A stretch of DNA of 64,000 bases from an uncultured Poribacteria bacterium. GTDB taxonomy: Bacteria > Poribacteria > WGA-4E > WGA-3G. The notes under the pieces were generated by a model. The model made no database searches and was not told the DNA's origin. It was given only the letters and a program-made list of their open reading frames with translations. The stretch is from assembly GCA_958295855.1 (NCBI GenBank), contig OY282383.1:4196481-4260480 (forward strand). Direction: 5' to 3'. The stretch's first letter is position 1. Every line of letters starts with the position of its first letter. Both the position numbers and the translations under genes were made by a program. This document shows positions 48,524 to 57,323 of this stretch, one piece after another.

Positions 48524-50332
48524 TTATTCAGTTTCATGAAACGGATACGCGGCTAAGGCTCGCCTTTGGTTTGAGAGTTTCACCAGTTCTTCGAGTGTTT
48601 CCATCTCATCTGCGCCTTCGGCGAGGGCGTGTGAACGCACGCGCTGTTCTAAGTCTTGTAAAAGAAAATGTCTCAGTTTTTTAAGGCATCCTTCCACCCT
48701 CGCTTGTAGATTGGGCGACGGCATTTTACGCAGTAGCGCGTTTGAAATGAGTGCTCTGAGTTTCTCGTCCGGGCACTCACTAATGAGGTTTTGGATATCC
48801 ACACCTTCGTTTTCCGTACACGCATCCCATAACAATTGCGCGATTTTCACGAGGTGAGCCTCCGTTAAATCTTTATAGTGAAATTGAGATTTGATGTACG
48901 GAATTAGCTCTGGATTTTGGATTAATGCCTCAATCAGTTGCGTCTCAATTTGCGCCCGTGGAGACGATTTTTTCGGTGCAGTTTTATTTCTTCTTGTACG
49001 GTAGGGGGCAGGTGCCTCTTTAAGCCCTAAGTCTCGCAATTCATGCCAAAGGACGCTGACATCTACATGGAGTTCCTTCGCGGCGTATTTAACGTATTCG
49101 CTCCGTTCCACTCGGTTCTTGATATTCAGTAGCGTCGCGTTAATCTCCTTAATAACTTGTGCTTTCACATCAGTCCGGTGGATGTTCTGTTGTTGAATAG
49201 CCGCTTGAATCTGAAATTCGATAAGGTTGATTGCTTTGTCTGTTAGTTGTGTAAACGCTGCGGCGCCGTGTTGCCGCGCAAACGAATCCGGATCTTCCCC
49301 TTGGGGAAGTAACGCGACCCGAACCCGTAACCCCTCTGCAAGCAGCCGGTGCAGCCCACGTTGTGCCGCTTGGAAACCGGAGGCATCCCCGTCGTAAACG
49401 ATGATGACTTCGGGCGTGAACCGCTTCAATAAGCTGGCGTGGTTTTCACTCAGGGATGTACCTGAGGAGGCCACCACGTTTTCAATCCCGTACTGATAAA
49501 GCATCAACGCGTCCATATACCCTTCTACAAGGAGTACTGTCTGCTTTTTGTAGATAGATTGACGTGCTTTGTCAAGGTTGTAAAGGATGTTACTTTTATT
49601 ATACAGAATTGTGGCGGGGGAATTCAAGTATTTCGGTTGATGTTCTTCAGATAGGGCGCGTCCCCCGAAGCCGGCGGGTACCCCTCGCTCATTTTGAATC
49701 GGAAAAAGAATCCTGTTCCAAAACCGGTCTTGGGGCCCGCGTGCTTCATCCTTAATTAGCCCGGCATCGACTAACTGTTGGATAGTAAAACCTTCGTCTG
49801 TTGCAACTTTCACAAGGTTGCGCCTTGCAGCGTTTGCATATCCGAGTTGAAACAGGCGGAGCGTTTTCGGTTGTACGCCGCGTTGTTGAAGGTACTTCAG
49901 CGCGGGGGTGCCGATATTCTCGGTGAGGAGTTGTCGGTGGTAGTATTCCACTGCAAACCGGTTGAGTTCTTCAAGTGCTGTGAACCGTTTTCGGTTGAGG
50001 CTGCCGCGCACATCCTGATTCGGAAGGGAGATATTCAGCCGTTCCGCTAACCACTCAAGGGTTTCCATGAAGGATTTGCCCTCATGCTTTTGCACGAAGG
50101 AGATAACGTTGCCGCCCGTTTGACAACCGAAACAGTAGAAAATTTGCTTTTGCACCGAGACGGTGAAGGAGGGCGTTTTTTCATCGTGAAACGGACAGAG
50201 CCCCTTGTAATCCCGGCCGGCAGGGCGCAACGGGATGCCACACTCGGAGATGACTTCGACAATATCGCTTCGGCTCCGAATTTCATCAATCGTTTCTCGG
50301 GGAACTTGGATTTTTGGACGCGTTCGGTTCAC
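48524..50332 (-). CDS. dnaG: DNA primase
   Basis: 602 residues, GTG start at 50332. CHC2-type zinc finger with Cys46, His49, Cys67, Cys70 (LCPFHDEK, YCFGCQTGG); catalytic core with TOPRIM segments LVEGYMDALML and VIIVYDGDASGFQAA; C-terminal helical DnaB-binding region (about 440-600). It makes RNA primers for replication. Placed between mutS2 and rpoD on the same strand. The 71-base gap to rpoD contains an imperfect hairpin (GCGATG at 48485 / CATCGC at 48514), which may tune rpoD expression. Confidence 0.97.
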   Translation of the reverse strand: MNRTRPKIQVPRETIDEIRSRSDIVEVISECGIPLRPAGRDYKGLCPFHDEKTPSFTVSVQKQIFYCFGCQTGGNVISFVQKHEGKSFMETLEWLAERLNISLPNQDVRGSLNRKRFTALEELNRFAVEYYHRQLLTENIGTPALKYLQQRGVQPKTLRLFQLGYANAARRNLVKVATDEGFTIQQLVDAGLIKDEARGPQDRFWNRILFPIQNERGVPAGFGGRALSEEHQPKYLNSPATILYNKSNILYNLDKARQSIYKKQTVLLVEGYMDALMLYQYGIENVVASSGTSLSENHASLLKRFTPEVIIVYDGDASGFQAAQRGLHRLLAEGLRVRVALLPQGEDPDSFARQHGAAAFTQLTDKAINLIEFQIQAAIQQQNIHRTDVKAQVIKEINATLLNIKNRVERSEYVKYAAKELHVDVSVLWHELRDLGLKEAPAPYRTRRNKTAPKKSSPRAQIETQLIEALIQNPELIPYIKSQFHYKDLTEAHLVKIAQLLWDACTENEGVDIQNLISECPDEKLRALISNALLRKMPSPNLQARVEGCLKKLRHFLLQDLEQRVRSHALAEGADEMETLEELVKLSNQRRALAAYPFHETE

Positions 50333-50398
50333 GGTGAATTTGCCCCTCTGTTGGGTTCACTACTATAAATAGATTGCTTCTAAAGGTGATATGCAAAC

Positions 50399-52861
50399 CT
50401 ACTCCTTGAACGTGACGACGGTTACACCCTCGCCGCCTTGGCTTTGCGGTGCTAATTGGTATGTGGCAACGTGCGGATGCTGGTGCAGCTCCTCATGAAC
50501 TGCTTTGCGCAAGGCACCCGTACCCTTGCCATGAAGAATTCGCACCGTGGGCACGCCGGCAAGGTAGGCATCGTCAAGGTATTTATCAGTAACATCTACA
50601 GCTTCGCTTACAAGCAATCCGCGAATCTCGAGTTCACTTTGGATTGTGTTGGCTTTGCTATATTGGATATCCAGTACAGAGGTTGATATATTTGCTGTTT
50701 TTTGTTTGGGCTGGATGGAGTCAATGTCGTGATAAGCGGCTTGCATGTGCATATTGCCTACCCGAATCTGAAGGGGCATATCGCTTTGCGGCACAATGGA
50801 GATGACTTCCCCAAATCTATTCAGTTGCTTGATGCGGACTTTGTCGCCGATATCCACTTTGAGCTTTGGGTGTTTCGCCTGTTTTTTGGGGCGTTCCTGT
50901 TTGAGTTGTTTTTTTGTCCGTTCTATGTTTGAGAAAGCGTTTCGGATGCTGGCTTTAGAGGCTTGTTCTCTGCGGATATCGGCAACCAGATTTTCTATGG
51001 TACGCCGCGCGCCCGAGACGATGTCAAAAGCCTCGCTTTCAGCGTTCTGCTTCAGGGCGTTCCGCTCTGTTTCGAGCGTTTCAGCGAGGTGCTGGTATTT
51101 TTGGGAGGCGGTTTCAGTCTCGAGAATTTTATCGTGAAGGCGGGCCCGCTCTGTTTCCAGTTCATGTTGTGTCTGTTGCAACCGAACCAGCAGTTCTTCA
51201 ACAGCAACACTATTATCCCCTAAGTGGGTTTGTGCCTCAGCGAGGATGTCGGAGGGAATTCCTAATTGTGCTGCAATTTTTATTGCGTTGCTGCTGCCAG
51301 GCACGCCCACCTGCAACCGGTACGTCGGACGCAGCGTCGTCCAGTCAAATTCCATTGAGGCATTTTCCATACTTTCCCGTGTATGGGCATAAGCTTTAAG
51401 GCCACCGTAATGTGTTGTGACGATAGTGTTGACGCTTCTTTTTCCTAACCAATCCAGGAGTGCCATACCAAGGGCGGTGCCTTCGCTCGGGTCTGTGCCG
51501 GCACCGATTTCATCCAATAGCACAAGCGAGTGTGTCGATTCAGCATGCTTGATTGTTTTGAGCATCTCCGCAATTTTGGTGATGTGCGAGGAAAAGGTGC
51601 TCAAGCTGTGCTCGATGCCCTGGTCGTCGCCGATGTCAGCGAAAACCTGATGAAAAATCGCCATTTGGCTTCCCTGTTCCGCCGGTATGTGCAAACCAGA
51701 TTGTGCCATCAATGCCAACAGGCCAACCGTTTTCAGAACAATTGTTTTGCCGCCAGTATTGGGGCCTGTAATGACAAGGGTTTTAAACGTTTTGCCGATA
51801 TGAATATTTGTAGGAACGACGCGCACTGGGAGTTTGGCACATGTTTGTTCAGGCGAATTGGACGGTGCTGTGTCGGGATGTTTAGCCTCCGTGTGTGCGG
51901 ATGTGCCAACGTTCCTAAGGTGGAATTCGAGTAATGGATGGCGCGCTTCAATCAATTTGACTTCCCCGCGGGTATTCAGAACGGGTTCAACGGCGTTCAG
52001 GGCGAAGCTAAAGCGTGCTTTTGCGTTTAAAAAATCGAGTTCCGCTAAGAGTTCTAAGGCAAGTGTTAATTCCTGCAGCTGTTCGCGTACCTCATCTGTC
52101 AAGGCGAGGAGGATGCGTCGAATTTCTCGGTGTTCTGCTTCTGCGGCTTCATGGAGCGCATTGTTCATTTCAACGATGCCTAACGGTTCCATAAAAAAGG
52201 TGGCACCGCTTGTAGATTGTCCTTGGACTACGCCCTTGAAAAACGCTTTTGCCTCTTGTTTGATTGGGAGTACGTAGCGATTGTTTCGGGAGGTGATTAC
52301 AGGTTCCTGAATTGCTTTCTGGTGTTCTGGTGAGCGAAGCGTCGCTTCTAACTTTTGATGTATATTCTCACGGATACGCCCCAGCTTGCGGCGGAGGGTG
52401 CGCAACGCCGGGCTTGCCCGGTCGAGTAAGATGCCCTCAGGATTAATGCACTGCGAAATTGCTTCAACGAGTGCTGGAAACGATGGCAGTGCATCCACAA
52501 TGGAAAACAGGAGGGGAAACTTATCCCGGTCCTGCCTTGCAAACACGCTGTGGATGTCTGAAGGAATCTGTGCGACTTTTCCCACATTGAGAAGCTCCTC
52601 AGCATCTAGGATGGAACCTTTCTTGGCGGCGTGATGTAGCAAACTCCCGATGTGCTTTAATCCACCTAATGGAATCCCGCCATAGCGTTGATGAAAGGTT
52701 TTCGCTTCACTGCACAGTTTCTGGAGGTGTTGAACAGTGCCGACTTCATCAGACGGTGTAAGGGTATCGACTCGTGCTGCACCTAGCTGAGAAGCGGTGT
52801 ACTTTTTCAAAAGTACTTTAATCTTATCGTATTCTAACGCTTTTTCAACGCTGGGTAACAT
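50399..52861 (-). CDS. mutS2: MutS2-family ATPase/endonuclease
   Basis: 820 residues, typical length. MutS-like core and clamp, Walker A GPNTGGKTIVLKT (about 368-380), Walker B region HSLVLLDEIGAGTDPSEG, the TTHYGGLKAYAHT switch, a long coiled coil (about 560-690) and a C-terminal Smr nuclease domain (LEIRGLLVSEAVD, HGKGTGALRKAVHEELHQHP). MutS2 suppresses recombination and, in some bacteria, rescues collided ribosomes. The mismatch-binding domain I of MutS is absent as expected. First gene of the mutS2-dnaG-rpoD cluster. Confidence 0.96.
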   Translation of the reverse strand: MLPSVEKALEYDKIKVLLKKYTASQLGAARVDTLTPSDEVGTVQHLQKLCSEAKTFHQRYGGIPLGGLKHIGSLLHHAAKKGSILDAEELLNVGKVAQIPSDIHSVFARQDRDKFPLLFSIVDALPSFPALVEAISQCINPEGILLDRASPALRTLRRKLGRIRENIHQKLEATLRSPEHQKAIQEPVITSRNNRYVLPIKQEAKAFFKGVVQGQSTSGATFFMEPLGIVEMNNALHEAAEAEHREIRRILLALTDEVREQLQELTLALELLAELDFLNAKARFSFALNAVEPVLNTRGEVKLIEARHPLLEFHLRNVGTSAHTEAKHPDTAPSNSPEQTCAKLPVRVVPTNIHIGKTFKTLVITGPNTGGKTIVLKTVGLLALMAQSGLHIPAEQGSQMAIFHQVFADIGDDQGIEHSLSTFSSHITKIAEMLKTIKHAESTHSLVLLDEIGAGTDPSEGTALGMALLDWLGKRSVNTIVTTHYGGLKAYAHTRESMENASMEFDWTTLRPTYRLQVGVPGSSNAIKIAAQLGIPSDILAEAQTHLGDNSVAVEELLVRLQQTQHELETERARLHDKILETETASQKYQHLAETLETERNALKQNAESEAFDIVSGARRTIENLVADIRREQASKASIRNAFSNIERTKKQLKQERPKKQAKHPKLKVDIGDKVRIKQLNRFGEVISIVPQSDMPLQIRVGNMHMQAAYHDIDSIQPKQKTANISTSVLDIQYSKANTIQSELEIRGLLVSEAVDVTDKYLDDAYLAGVPTVRILHGKGTGALRKAVHEELHQHPHVATYQLAPQSQGGEGVTVVTFKE

Positions 52862-52926
52862 GGCTTTGCCTTTTTTCCTGAGAGACGATTCTGTTTAAGA
52901 AACGCAGTTCGCTCTCCGCGGAAACA

Positions 52927-53982
52927 TTAATTCTGAACGGAACGGGACTTGATTTCGCTCCACGTTGTCACCAATTTTTGTCGAGGCTTGACAGGAAATG
53001 CCTCCTCCCGCAACCACGCGAGCACAAATATACTACCGTCTACCTCCACGAGCTCTTCTGTTTCTGCAGTGATGGGATCGTAGGCGTAAATGGTGCCCCA
53101 CCGGGAATAGGCGATAAACTCGCCATCAGGCCCCCAGGCACTCCAGTATCCAGTGGCTTTGTCAACATCAAACAGCGGTTCTATCACTTTGGTTTCAATG
53201 TCAATCATACAGAATGTATTAAATTCTCTATTCCATCTGAGGAAGAGGACCCGTTGTCCATCGGGTGTCCACACCGGATAGAAGTCCTTATTTAGTTCCG
53301 TTAAGATTTCTATCTCTTTCGTTTCAATGTCTAAAAGGTAAAGTTGTTCTAACCACCCGGGTCTAGCGAGTGAAAAGACGAGCCGTTTGCCGTTGGGCGA
53401 CCAGGAAATTCCCCAGAAAGAATAGGGCCATCCAAAATGTGGCACCTCAGTTACTGCCTCCATTTCACCTGTCGCGACATCAAGCACCCAAATCTGACTT
53501 TCTTGGGGTACCTGTTGCATTGTCCAGCCGTTGAAAGCGAGTTTCTGGCCGTTGGGCGAGACGGTTAGAAACCTATAGGTGCCAGAAATTTGCGTAATTC
53601 GCTTTTTATTTTTAGGATTTTCTGGGTTAATCGAATAGACATCTGCGGTGCCTGCATCCCATTGCACGAAATAGAGCAGCTTGCCTTCCGGGCCCCAGGC
53701 TGGGTACATCCCTTTATGATTTAAAGCAACAGCTGTTGACTCGTTAGTTCCCTTTAGCGTAGTCCTATAGAGATTCCAATCGAAGCGCCCCAAGTTTTCG
53801 TCAAATCCGTTCACTGCATAAGCAATTTGGCCGTGTGGCACGGCTGCGACTTGCGAAGCGAGGGCGCATAGGGTTAGCATCAGAACGCTTATAGCGGCGA
53901 GTCTCTGTAACCGCGCGTCCTTTGTTGTTTCAGAGGCAGGCGATAACCGAAGTAGCATACGGAAAACTTTTTTACATTTCAT
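52927..53982 (-). CDS. Secreted TolB-like beta-propeller with C-terminal tag
   Basis: 351 residues from ATG 53982, with AAAAAGGAAACAACA upstream; an in-frame ATG at 54048 would overlap the previous gene by 77 bases. A long signal peptide (hydrophobic part about 33-48, cut near VAA-VPH) is followed by WD40-like PD40 repeats: GKLLYFVQWDAGTADVYSI, GQKLAFNGW, GKRLVFSLARPGW and GQRVLFLRWNREF. The C-terminus (VKPRQKLVTTWSEIKSR) carries the motif shared with the CBM9-like and LamG-like proteins. Overlaps the end of the upstream TPR gene by 11 bases, so translationally coupled. Confidence 0.75.
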   Translation of the reverse strand: MKCKKVFRMLLRLSPASETTKDARLQRLAAISVLMLTLCALASQVAAVPHGQIAYAVNGFDENLGRFDWNLYRTTLKGTNESTAVALNHKGMYPAWGPEGKLLYFVQWDAGTADVYSINPENPKNKKRITQISGTYRFLTVSPNGQKLAFNGWTMQQVPQESQIWVLDVATGEMEAVTEVPHFGWPYSFWGISWSPNGKRLVFSLARPGWLEQLYLLDIETKEIEILTELNKDFYPVWTPDGQRVLFLRWNREFNTFCMIDIETKVIEPLFDVDKATGYWSAWGPDGEFIAYSRWGTIYAYDPITAETEELVEVDGSIFVLAWLREEAFPVKPRQKLVTTWSEIKSRSVQN

Positions 53983-55105
53983 TGTTGTTTCCTTTTTCGA
54001 CGTTTTGAGCCGTTGCAAGCCGGTTGTAATGGAGAAGTGCATTCTCATAGAGGCGCCGACTTAACCCGAGATTTTCAAGTTCAACAACCTGGTTATAGTT
54101 GTACAGCGCGGCACTTTCTTTGTTCTGGGCATCGGCGCGACGGGCTATTTGAACGTTGTTTATCATCGCCAGTACCCCTTTTTCAAAACGGCCGATGTGT
54201 TTTCGCAGTGCTGAGGATAACCCGCTTTGAATGTCTTTGTTCACCTTATAGGTGCGAATTGCATCGGTATAAGCGACAAGGGCTTGATAGTAACGCTTTT
54301 CAGTTTCCCGTTTTTGAGCATCCGCAACATCGAGCGGTTCATCAATGGCGGCAATAACTGATTTTGCGTTTTCAAGCATTTCAAGGCTTTTCTGTTCAAT
54401 CCCTGCTTCGAGGGCGTTTCGGAATTCATCTATAATCTCTTCATAAGCGGCGCGTGCCATCGCCGTATCGCCCAGTTTTTCATAACAGAGTGCTTGGTTG
54501 AATTTGGCGTTAGCAAGCACAAACTGGCGAATCTCCGGTGAGAGTTGCGGCGAGGGACGGAATTCCTTGGCTTCGTAAGCGGCGATGGCTTTTTCGTAGT
54601 CGCCTTCTTGTTCATAGCAATTGCCTATTGCTTTCTGCGCGTACAGACTATAGCTCTGGTTTTCCGCTTGATGTTTCTCAGTAATTTGCCGGAATTGCGA
54701 GCGTGCTTCCGGGTAGTTGCCTTGATAATAAAGCGTTTTCGCGTACTGGTAACGTGCCTTGTCAGCGAAGGCTGTATTTGGATGTTTCTGAAACACTGCC
54801 TGAAGCTGCGTCTGCGCGGTTTTAAGCAATGCTTCGCTTTCTGCCAACTTCGCTGCATCGAAAAGGCTTTCTTCTGCTGTTTGATAGGCTTGGGTTGCTT
54901 CGTTCAGCGCGAGTGCCGTTTTTGCACGGCTGTTTACCTGATCTTGACGATAAGCCGCATAGCCGGCCACGGCGACAACCACAACGCCTACAACGATAAG
55001 GATAGCTGTCAGGTTTTCCTTCAGGAACACGTAAGATTGCAGAACTGACTCAATAAACTTGTCTTGTTTAATTTCTTCTTTTGTCAGTCGTCCACTTTGT
55101 GCCAT
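53972..55105 (-). CDS. Membrane-anchored TPR protein (YfgM-like)
   Basis: 377 residues. A cytoplasmic start, one membrane helix (about 35-52, AILIVVGVVVVAVAGYAAY), then coiled-coil/TPR units: AFADKARYQYAKTLYYQGNYPEARSQFRQI and AIGNCYEQEGDYEKAIAAYEAKEF. The topology is that of YfgM/TPR_21 proteins, which act with the Sec machinery or chaperones. Directly downstream of tRNA-Gly (20 bases), so it may be read from the tRNA promoter. Coupled to the propeller gene. Confidence 0.75.
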   Translation of the reverse strand: MAQSGRLTKEEIKQDKFIESVLQSYVFLKENLTAILIVVGVVVVAVAGYAAYRQDQVNSRAKTALALNEATQAYQTAEESLFDAAKLAESEALLKTAQTQLQAVFQKHPNTAFADKARYQYAKTLYYQGNYPEARSQFRQITEKHQAENQSYSLYAQKAIGNCYEQEGDYEKAIAAYEAKEFRPSPQLSPEIRQFVLANAKFNQALCYEKLGDTAMARAAYEEIIDEFRNALEAGIEQKSLEMLENAKSVIAAIDEPLDVADAQKRETEKRYYQALVAYTDAIRTYKVNKDIQSGLSSALRKHIGRFEKGVLAMINNVQIARRADAQNKESAALYNYNQVVELENLGLSRRLYENALLHYNRLATAQNVEKGNNNEM

Positions 55106-55124
55106 GATTTTCCCCCGGTATTGA

Positions 55125-55196
55125 AGCGGGTGACGGGATTCGAACCCGCGACCCTCAGCTTGGGAAGCTGATGCTCTACCGCTGAGCTACACCCGC
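55125..55196 (-). tRNA. tRNA-Gly (anticodon CCC)
   Basis: 72 bases, minus strand: acceptor GCGGGTG/CACCCGC, anticodon stem TCAGC/GCTGA with loop TTCCCAA, T arm GCGGG/CCCGT-type with TTCGAAT, discriminator U as in glycine tRNAs. CCA not encoded (TCA follows). Confidence 0.95.
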
Positions 55197-55205
55197 ATTT
55201 ATAAT

Positions 55206-55234
55206 ATTATACCACACTATTATAGTATTATCAA
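55206..55234 (-). promoter_or_regulatory. Sigma70 promoter for tRNA-Gly
   Basis: Minus strand TTGATA (55234-55229), 17 bases, TATAAT (55211-55206), about 7 bases before the tRNA. A second possible pair (TTGCAA with TATAAT, 17 spacer) overlaps just upstream. Confidence 0.7.
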
Positions 55235-55386
55235 AATTAAGTTGCAATTGCCAGGCCAGAGGCATTCCGTTTTCAGTTTTTAGCAGATTTTCTGGTGGGT
55301 TCGAGGTATGCTGCCCTGAACAAGTCTGGGAAATCTCCACGCCCAAATTGTTGACAGACTGACTGGCCCTAAATAATGGTTTGCGA

Positions 55387-55474
55387 GTTTCCCAACTGAA
55401 AAGCGGGCGTTGTCATGCAATAACCGCTTGCAGGTTTCGTCAAAAGCCCGCCTTTGCAGTGTCGCTTGGGAAAC
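55387..55474. repeat. Nested inverted repeat, MITE-like
   Basis: Outer arms GTTTCCCAA (55387-55395) and TTGGGAAAC (55466-55474), inner arms GCGGGC (55403) and GCCCGC (55446). 88 bases, ending six bases before the stop of the peroxiredoxin gene. The remainder of 55235-55386 has no gene. Confidence 0.65.
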
Positions 55475-55479
55475 GAAAT

Positions 55480-55947
55480 TTATTGCAACTTATCCAACTC
55501 GTTCAACACTTGTTCCGCTGTGAGTGTATTGTTCGGCGGTGCGTCTTCCACGTGTTTGAAGACGATGTTTCCTGCCTTATCCAGAATAAAAACACCACGC
55601 GTGGTAATGCCTACCTCTTCAAGTGCCATTCCGAACTGTTTGGAGACAGCGAGGTTCATATCCGCAAGCAGCGGGAAATCGACCCCACCAAGTGCTTCGC
55701 TCCACGCCTTGTGCGCAAACGTTGAATCGCGGTTGATAGCGATAACTTCGGCACCTTTCGCCTGAATTGCCGCGAGGTTTTCGTTGAAATCTGGCACCTG
55801 CTCAGCACAGACAGGGGAAAAGGCGAGTGGATAGAAGAGCACGACTAAATTTTTGCCCGAATAGTCGCTTAATGAAACTTCGGTATCTTCCTGATTAACC
55901 GCGCCTGTCAGGGTGAAATCTGGTGACGCACTTCCTACTTCTGCCAT
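55480..55947 (-). CDS. Peroxiredoxin (AhpC/TSA, AhpE-like 1-Cys or atypical)
   Basis: 155 residues from ATG 55947, preceded by ATAGGAGGTGCTTT; the ORF extends 53 codons upstream without a ribosome site. Thioredoxin fold with the peroxidatic site PLAFSPVCAEQ (Cys near residue 47), then EVIAINRDSTFAHKAW, FPLLADMN and a conserved Arg in TTRGVFILD. No second conserved Cys is visible, so it is a 1-Cys or thiol-dependent type. Reduces H2O2 and organic peroxides in the cytoplasm. Single gene. Confidence 0.92.
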   Translation of the reverse strand: MAEVGSASPDFTLTGAVNQEDTEVSLSDYSGKNLVVLFYPLAFSPVCAEQVPDFNENLAAIQAKGAEVIAINRDSTFAHKAWSEALGGVDFPLLADMNLAVSKQFGMALEEVGITTRGVFILDKAGNIVFKHVEDAPPNNTLTAEQVLNELDKLQ

Positions 55948-56224
55948 AAAGCACCTCCTATAGCGTTTTGGCTCCTTGCAAAATAGGGCTTGGGCAAAAT
56001 AGCCTTTAAAAATAACGATTGGTAAAAAATTGACATTAAAAATTACAATTTTTGGAAACTGGGTTTGTTTGCGAATCGTTTTTGTAGCGAAAAAGGACGA
56101 AACCACGTATTATTGGCGGCTGTCCAGTCCGCCGCATCTTCGTCAAATGCCCAGTGCTGCTCCAAGGAGAAATTAACAGCGTAGCATTGCTGAATGCATG
56201 CTTACAAAGCACATCTACTGGAGA

Positions 56225-56992
56225 TTACCGGGTTTTCAGTTTTGCCCACTTTGTGGCGAGTTTCCCCTTGGCATCGACTGAAAGCGTCCCGATTTCCATA
56301 CTTTTAACTTCGTCCTCGGTCAAGGCGACAGCATAAATTCGGGATTCCTCGATGTGCGCGCTGAGGTTTCCGGGGCCCGTAAGTCCATTTGTATGCCGAT
56401 ATCCCCATATTGCTTCTGCATCGCCTGCGGGCCATTCTTTGATTTCGCCCTTCTCATAGCTACCAAGGCTTGCCCCGTTGCGGTAGCCAGTTATCTTGTA
56501 AGTTCCGCCTTTATCTTCGTATGTAAAGGCTAAATAAACCATTTCGCCTTCTTTCTTTTCGTTCACTGCATTGGGGAAGTCGTCAGTGCGGCGAAAATGA
56601 CTGCTCCCGGACATCCATTGATTGGGTTCACGTTCGGCGTAGACCATCGCGTTAAACTGATCTACGGTGACTTTATCTAGTGTGAGTGCCGAGCCTGCCG
56701 GTGAGGCGAGGTCGTCCAAGCTGACCCAGGTCATCAATGTTTTTTCTGTGATATCGGGGCCGGTGTATTCAAGGGCGTGTGCCCATTTATCAGTATCAAC
56801 AATCAGTTGCCCATCTTTGAGTTCGGCACCGTGGAGGGCTATATCATCCCAATTGCCCATTTCGTCTTTTTCGCTATCAAAGAGCCACCATCCAACAAGG
56901 TTGTCTGATTGTGCGTCTTGCGCGAATACTGCTGGTGCCGATAGGCTTAGCATCAGCAAGATAGTGCAAATATAATAAACTTTCACTCTCAT
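56225..56992 (-). CDS. Secreted LamG/concanavalin-like protein with C-terminal tag
   Basis: 255 residues from ATG 56992 with AGAGGAG upstream. Signal peptide 1-22 (cut at VFA-QD), then a LamG-type sandwich: LVGWWLFDSEKDEMGNWDD, ITEKTLMTWVSLDDL, MVYLAFTYEDKGGTYKITGYRNG and ESRIYAVALTEDEVKSMEIG. This domain binds sugars or proteins on surfaces. The last 17 residues (VDAKGKLATKWAKLKTR) match the shared tag. A single gene. Confidence 0.78.
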   Translation of the reverse strand: MRVKVYYICTILLMLSLSAPAVFAQDAQSDNLVGWWLFDSEKDEMGNWDDIALHGAELKDGQLIVDTDKWAHALEYTGPDITEKTLMTWVSLDDLASPAGSALTLDKVTVDQFNAMVYAEREPNQWMSGSSHFRRTDDFPNAVNEKKEGEMVYLAFTYEDKGGTYKITGYRNGASLGSYEKGEIKEWPAGDAEAIWGYRHTNGLTGPGNLSAHIEESRIYAVALTEDEVKSMEIGTLSVDAKGKLATKWAKLKTR

Positions 56993-57323
56993 GTTCAATG
57001 CTCCTCTTTTTTGATGTTGACAACTTTCTATCGTAAAAGGCTGGAGATTCTTTTAAAGGTTCCGCTTCGCAAACCTCAACCTGCATCAGGGGTAGCTTGC
57101 GCTCCATATTGCAAAGCCTGCGTCGGCGGATTATCTCCAGGACAGAAACCGAATGGGGTTTCTACCATCATAAGTAAATTGTAAATATTATAACGTACAC
57201 GCAGGCAAAAGTCAAATGTTTTTGAGTCTCAACTCTTTCCTTGAAAATTATTCGGGGATATGCTACCATGAATAAGAACGATGCACAATAGACAAAAGAA
57301 AATGGAAATGGAGAAGATAAAAG
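56993..57323. other. Intergenic stretch between divergent genes
   Basis: No gene. Contains a small AGAAACC/GGTTTCT hairpin near 57144-57161 and A/T-rich sequence where the two divergent promoters should lie. No promoter with good spacing could be pointed out for the large operon that starts at 57324. Confidence 0.5.

Noticed and set aside
51834..52277. 147-residue plus-strand ORF
   Set aside because: Shadow inside mutS2, which has all conserved motifs on the minus strand.
57241..57264. Promoter TTGAAA/TATGCT before the 57324 operon
   Set aside because: The spacer is only 12 bases, too short for a sigma70 promoter.
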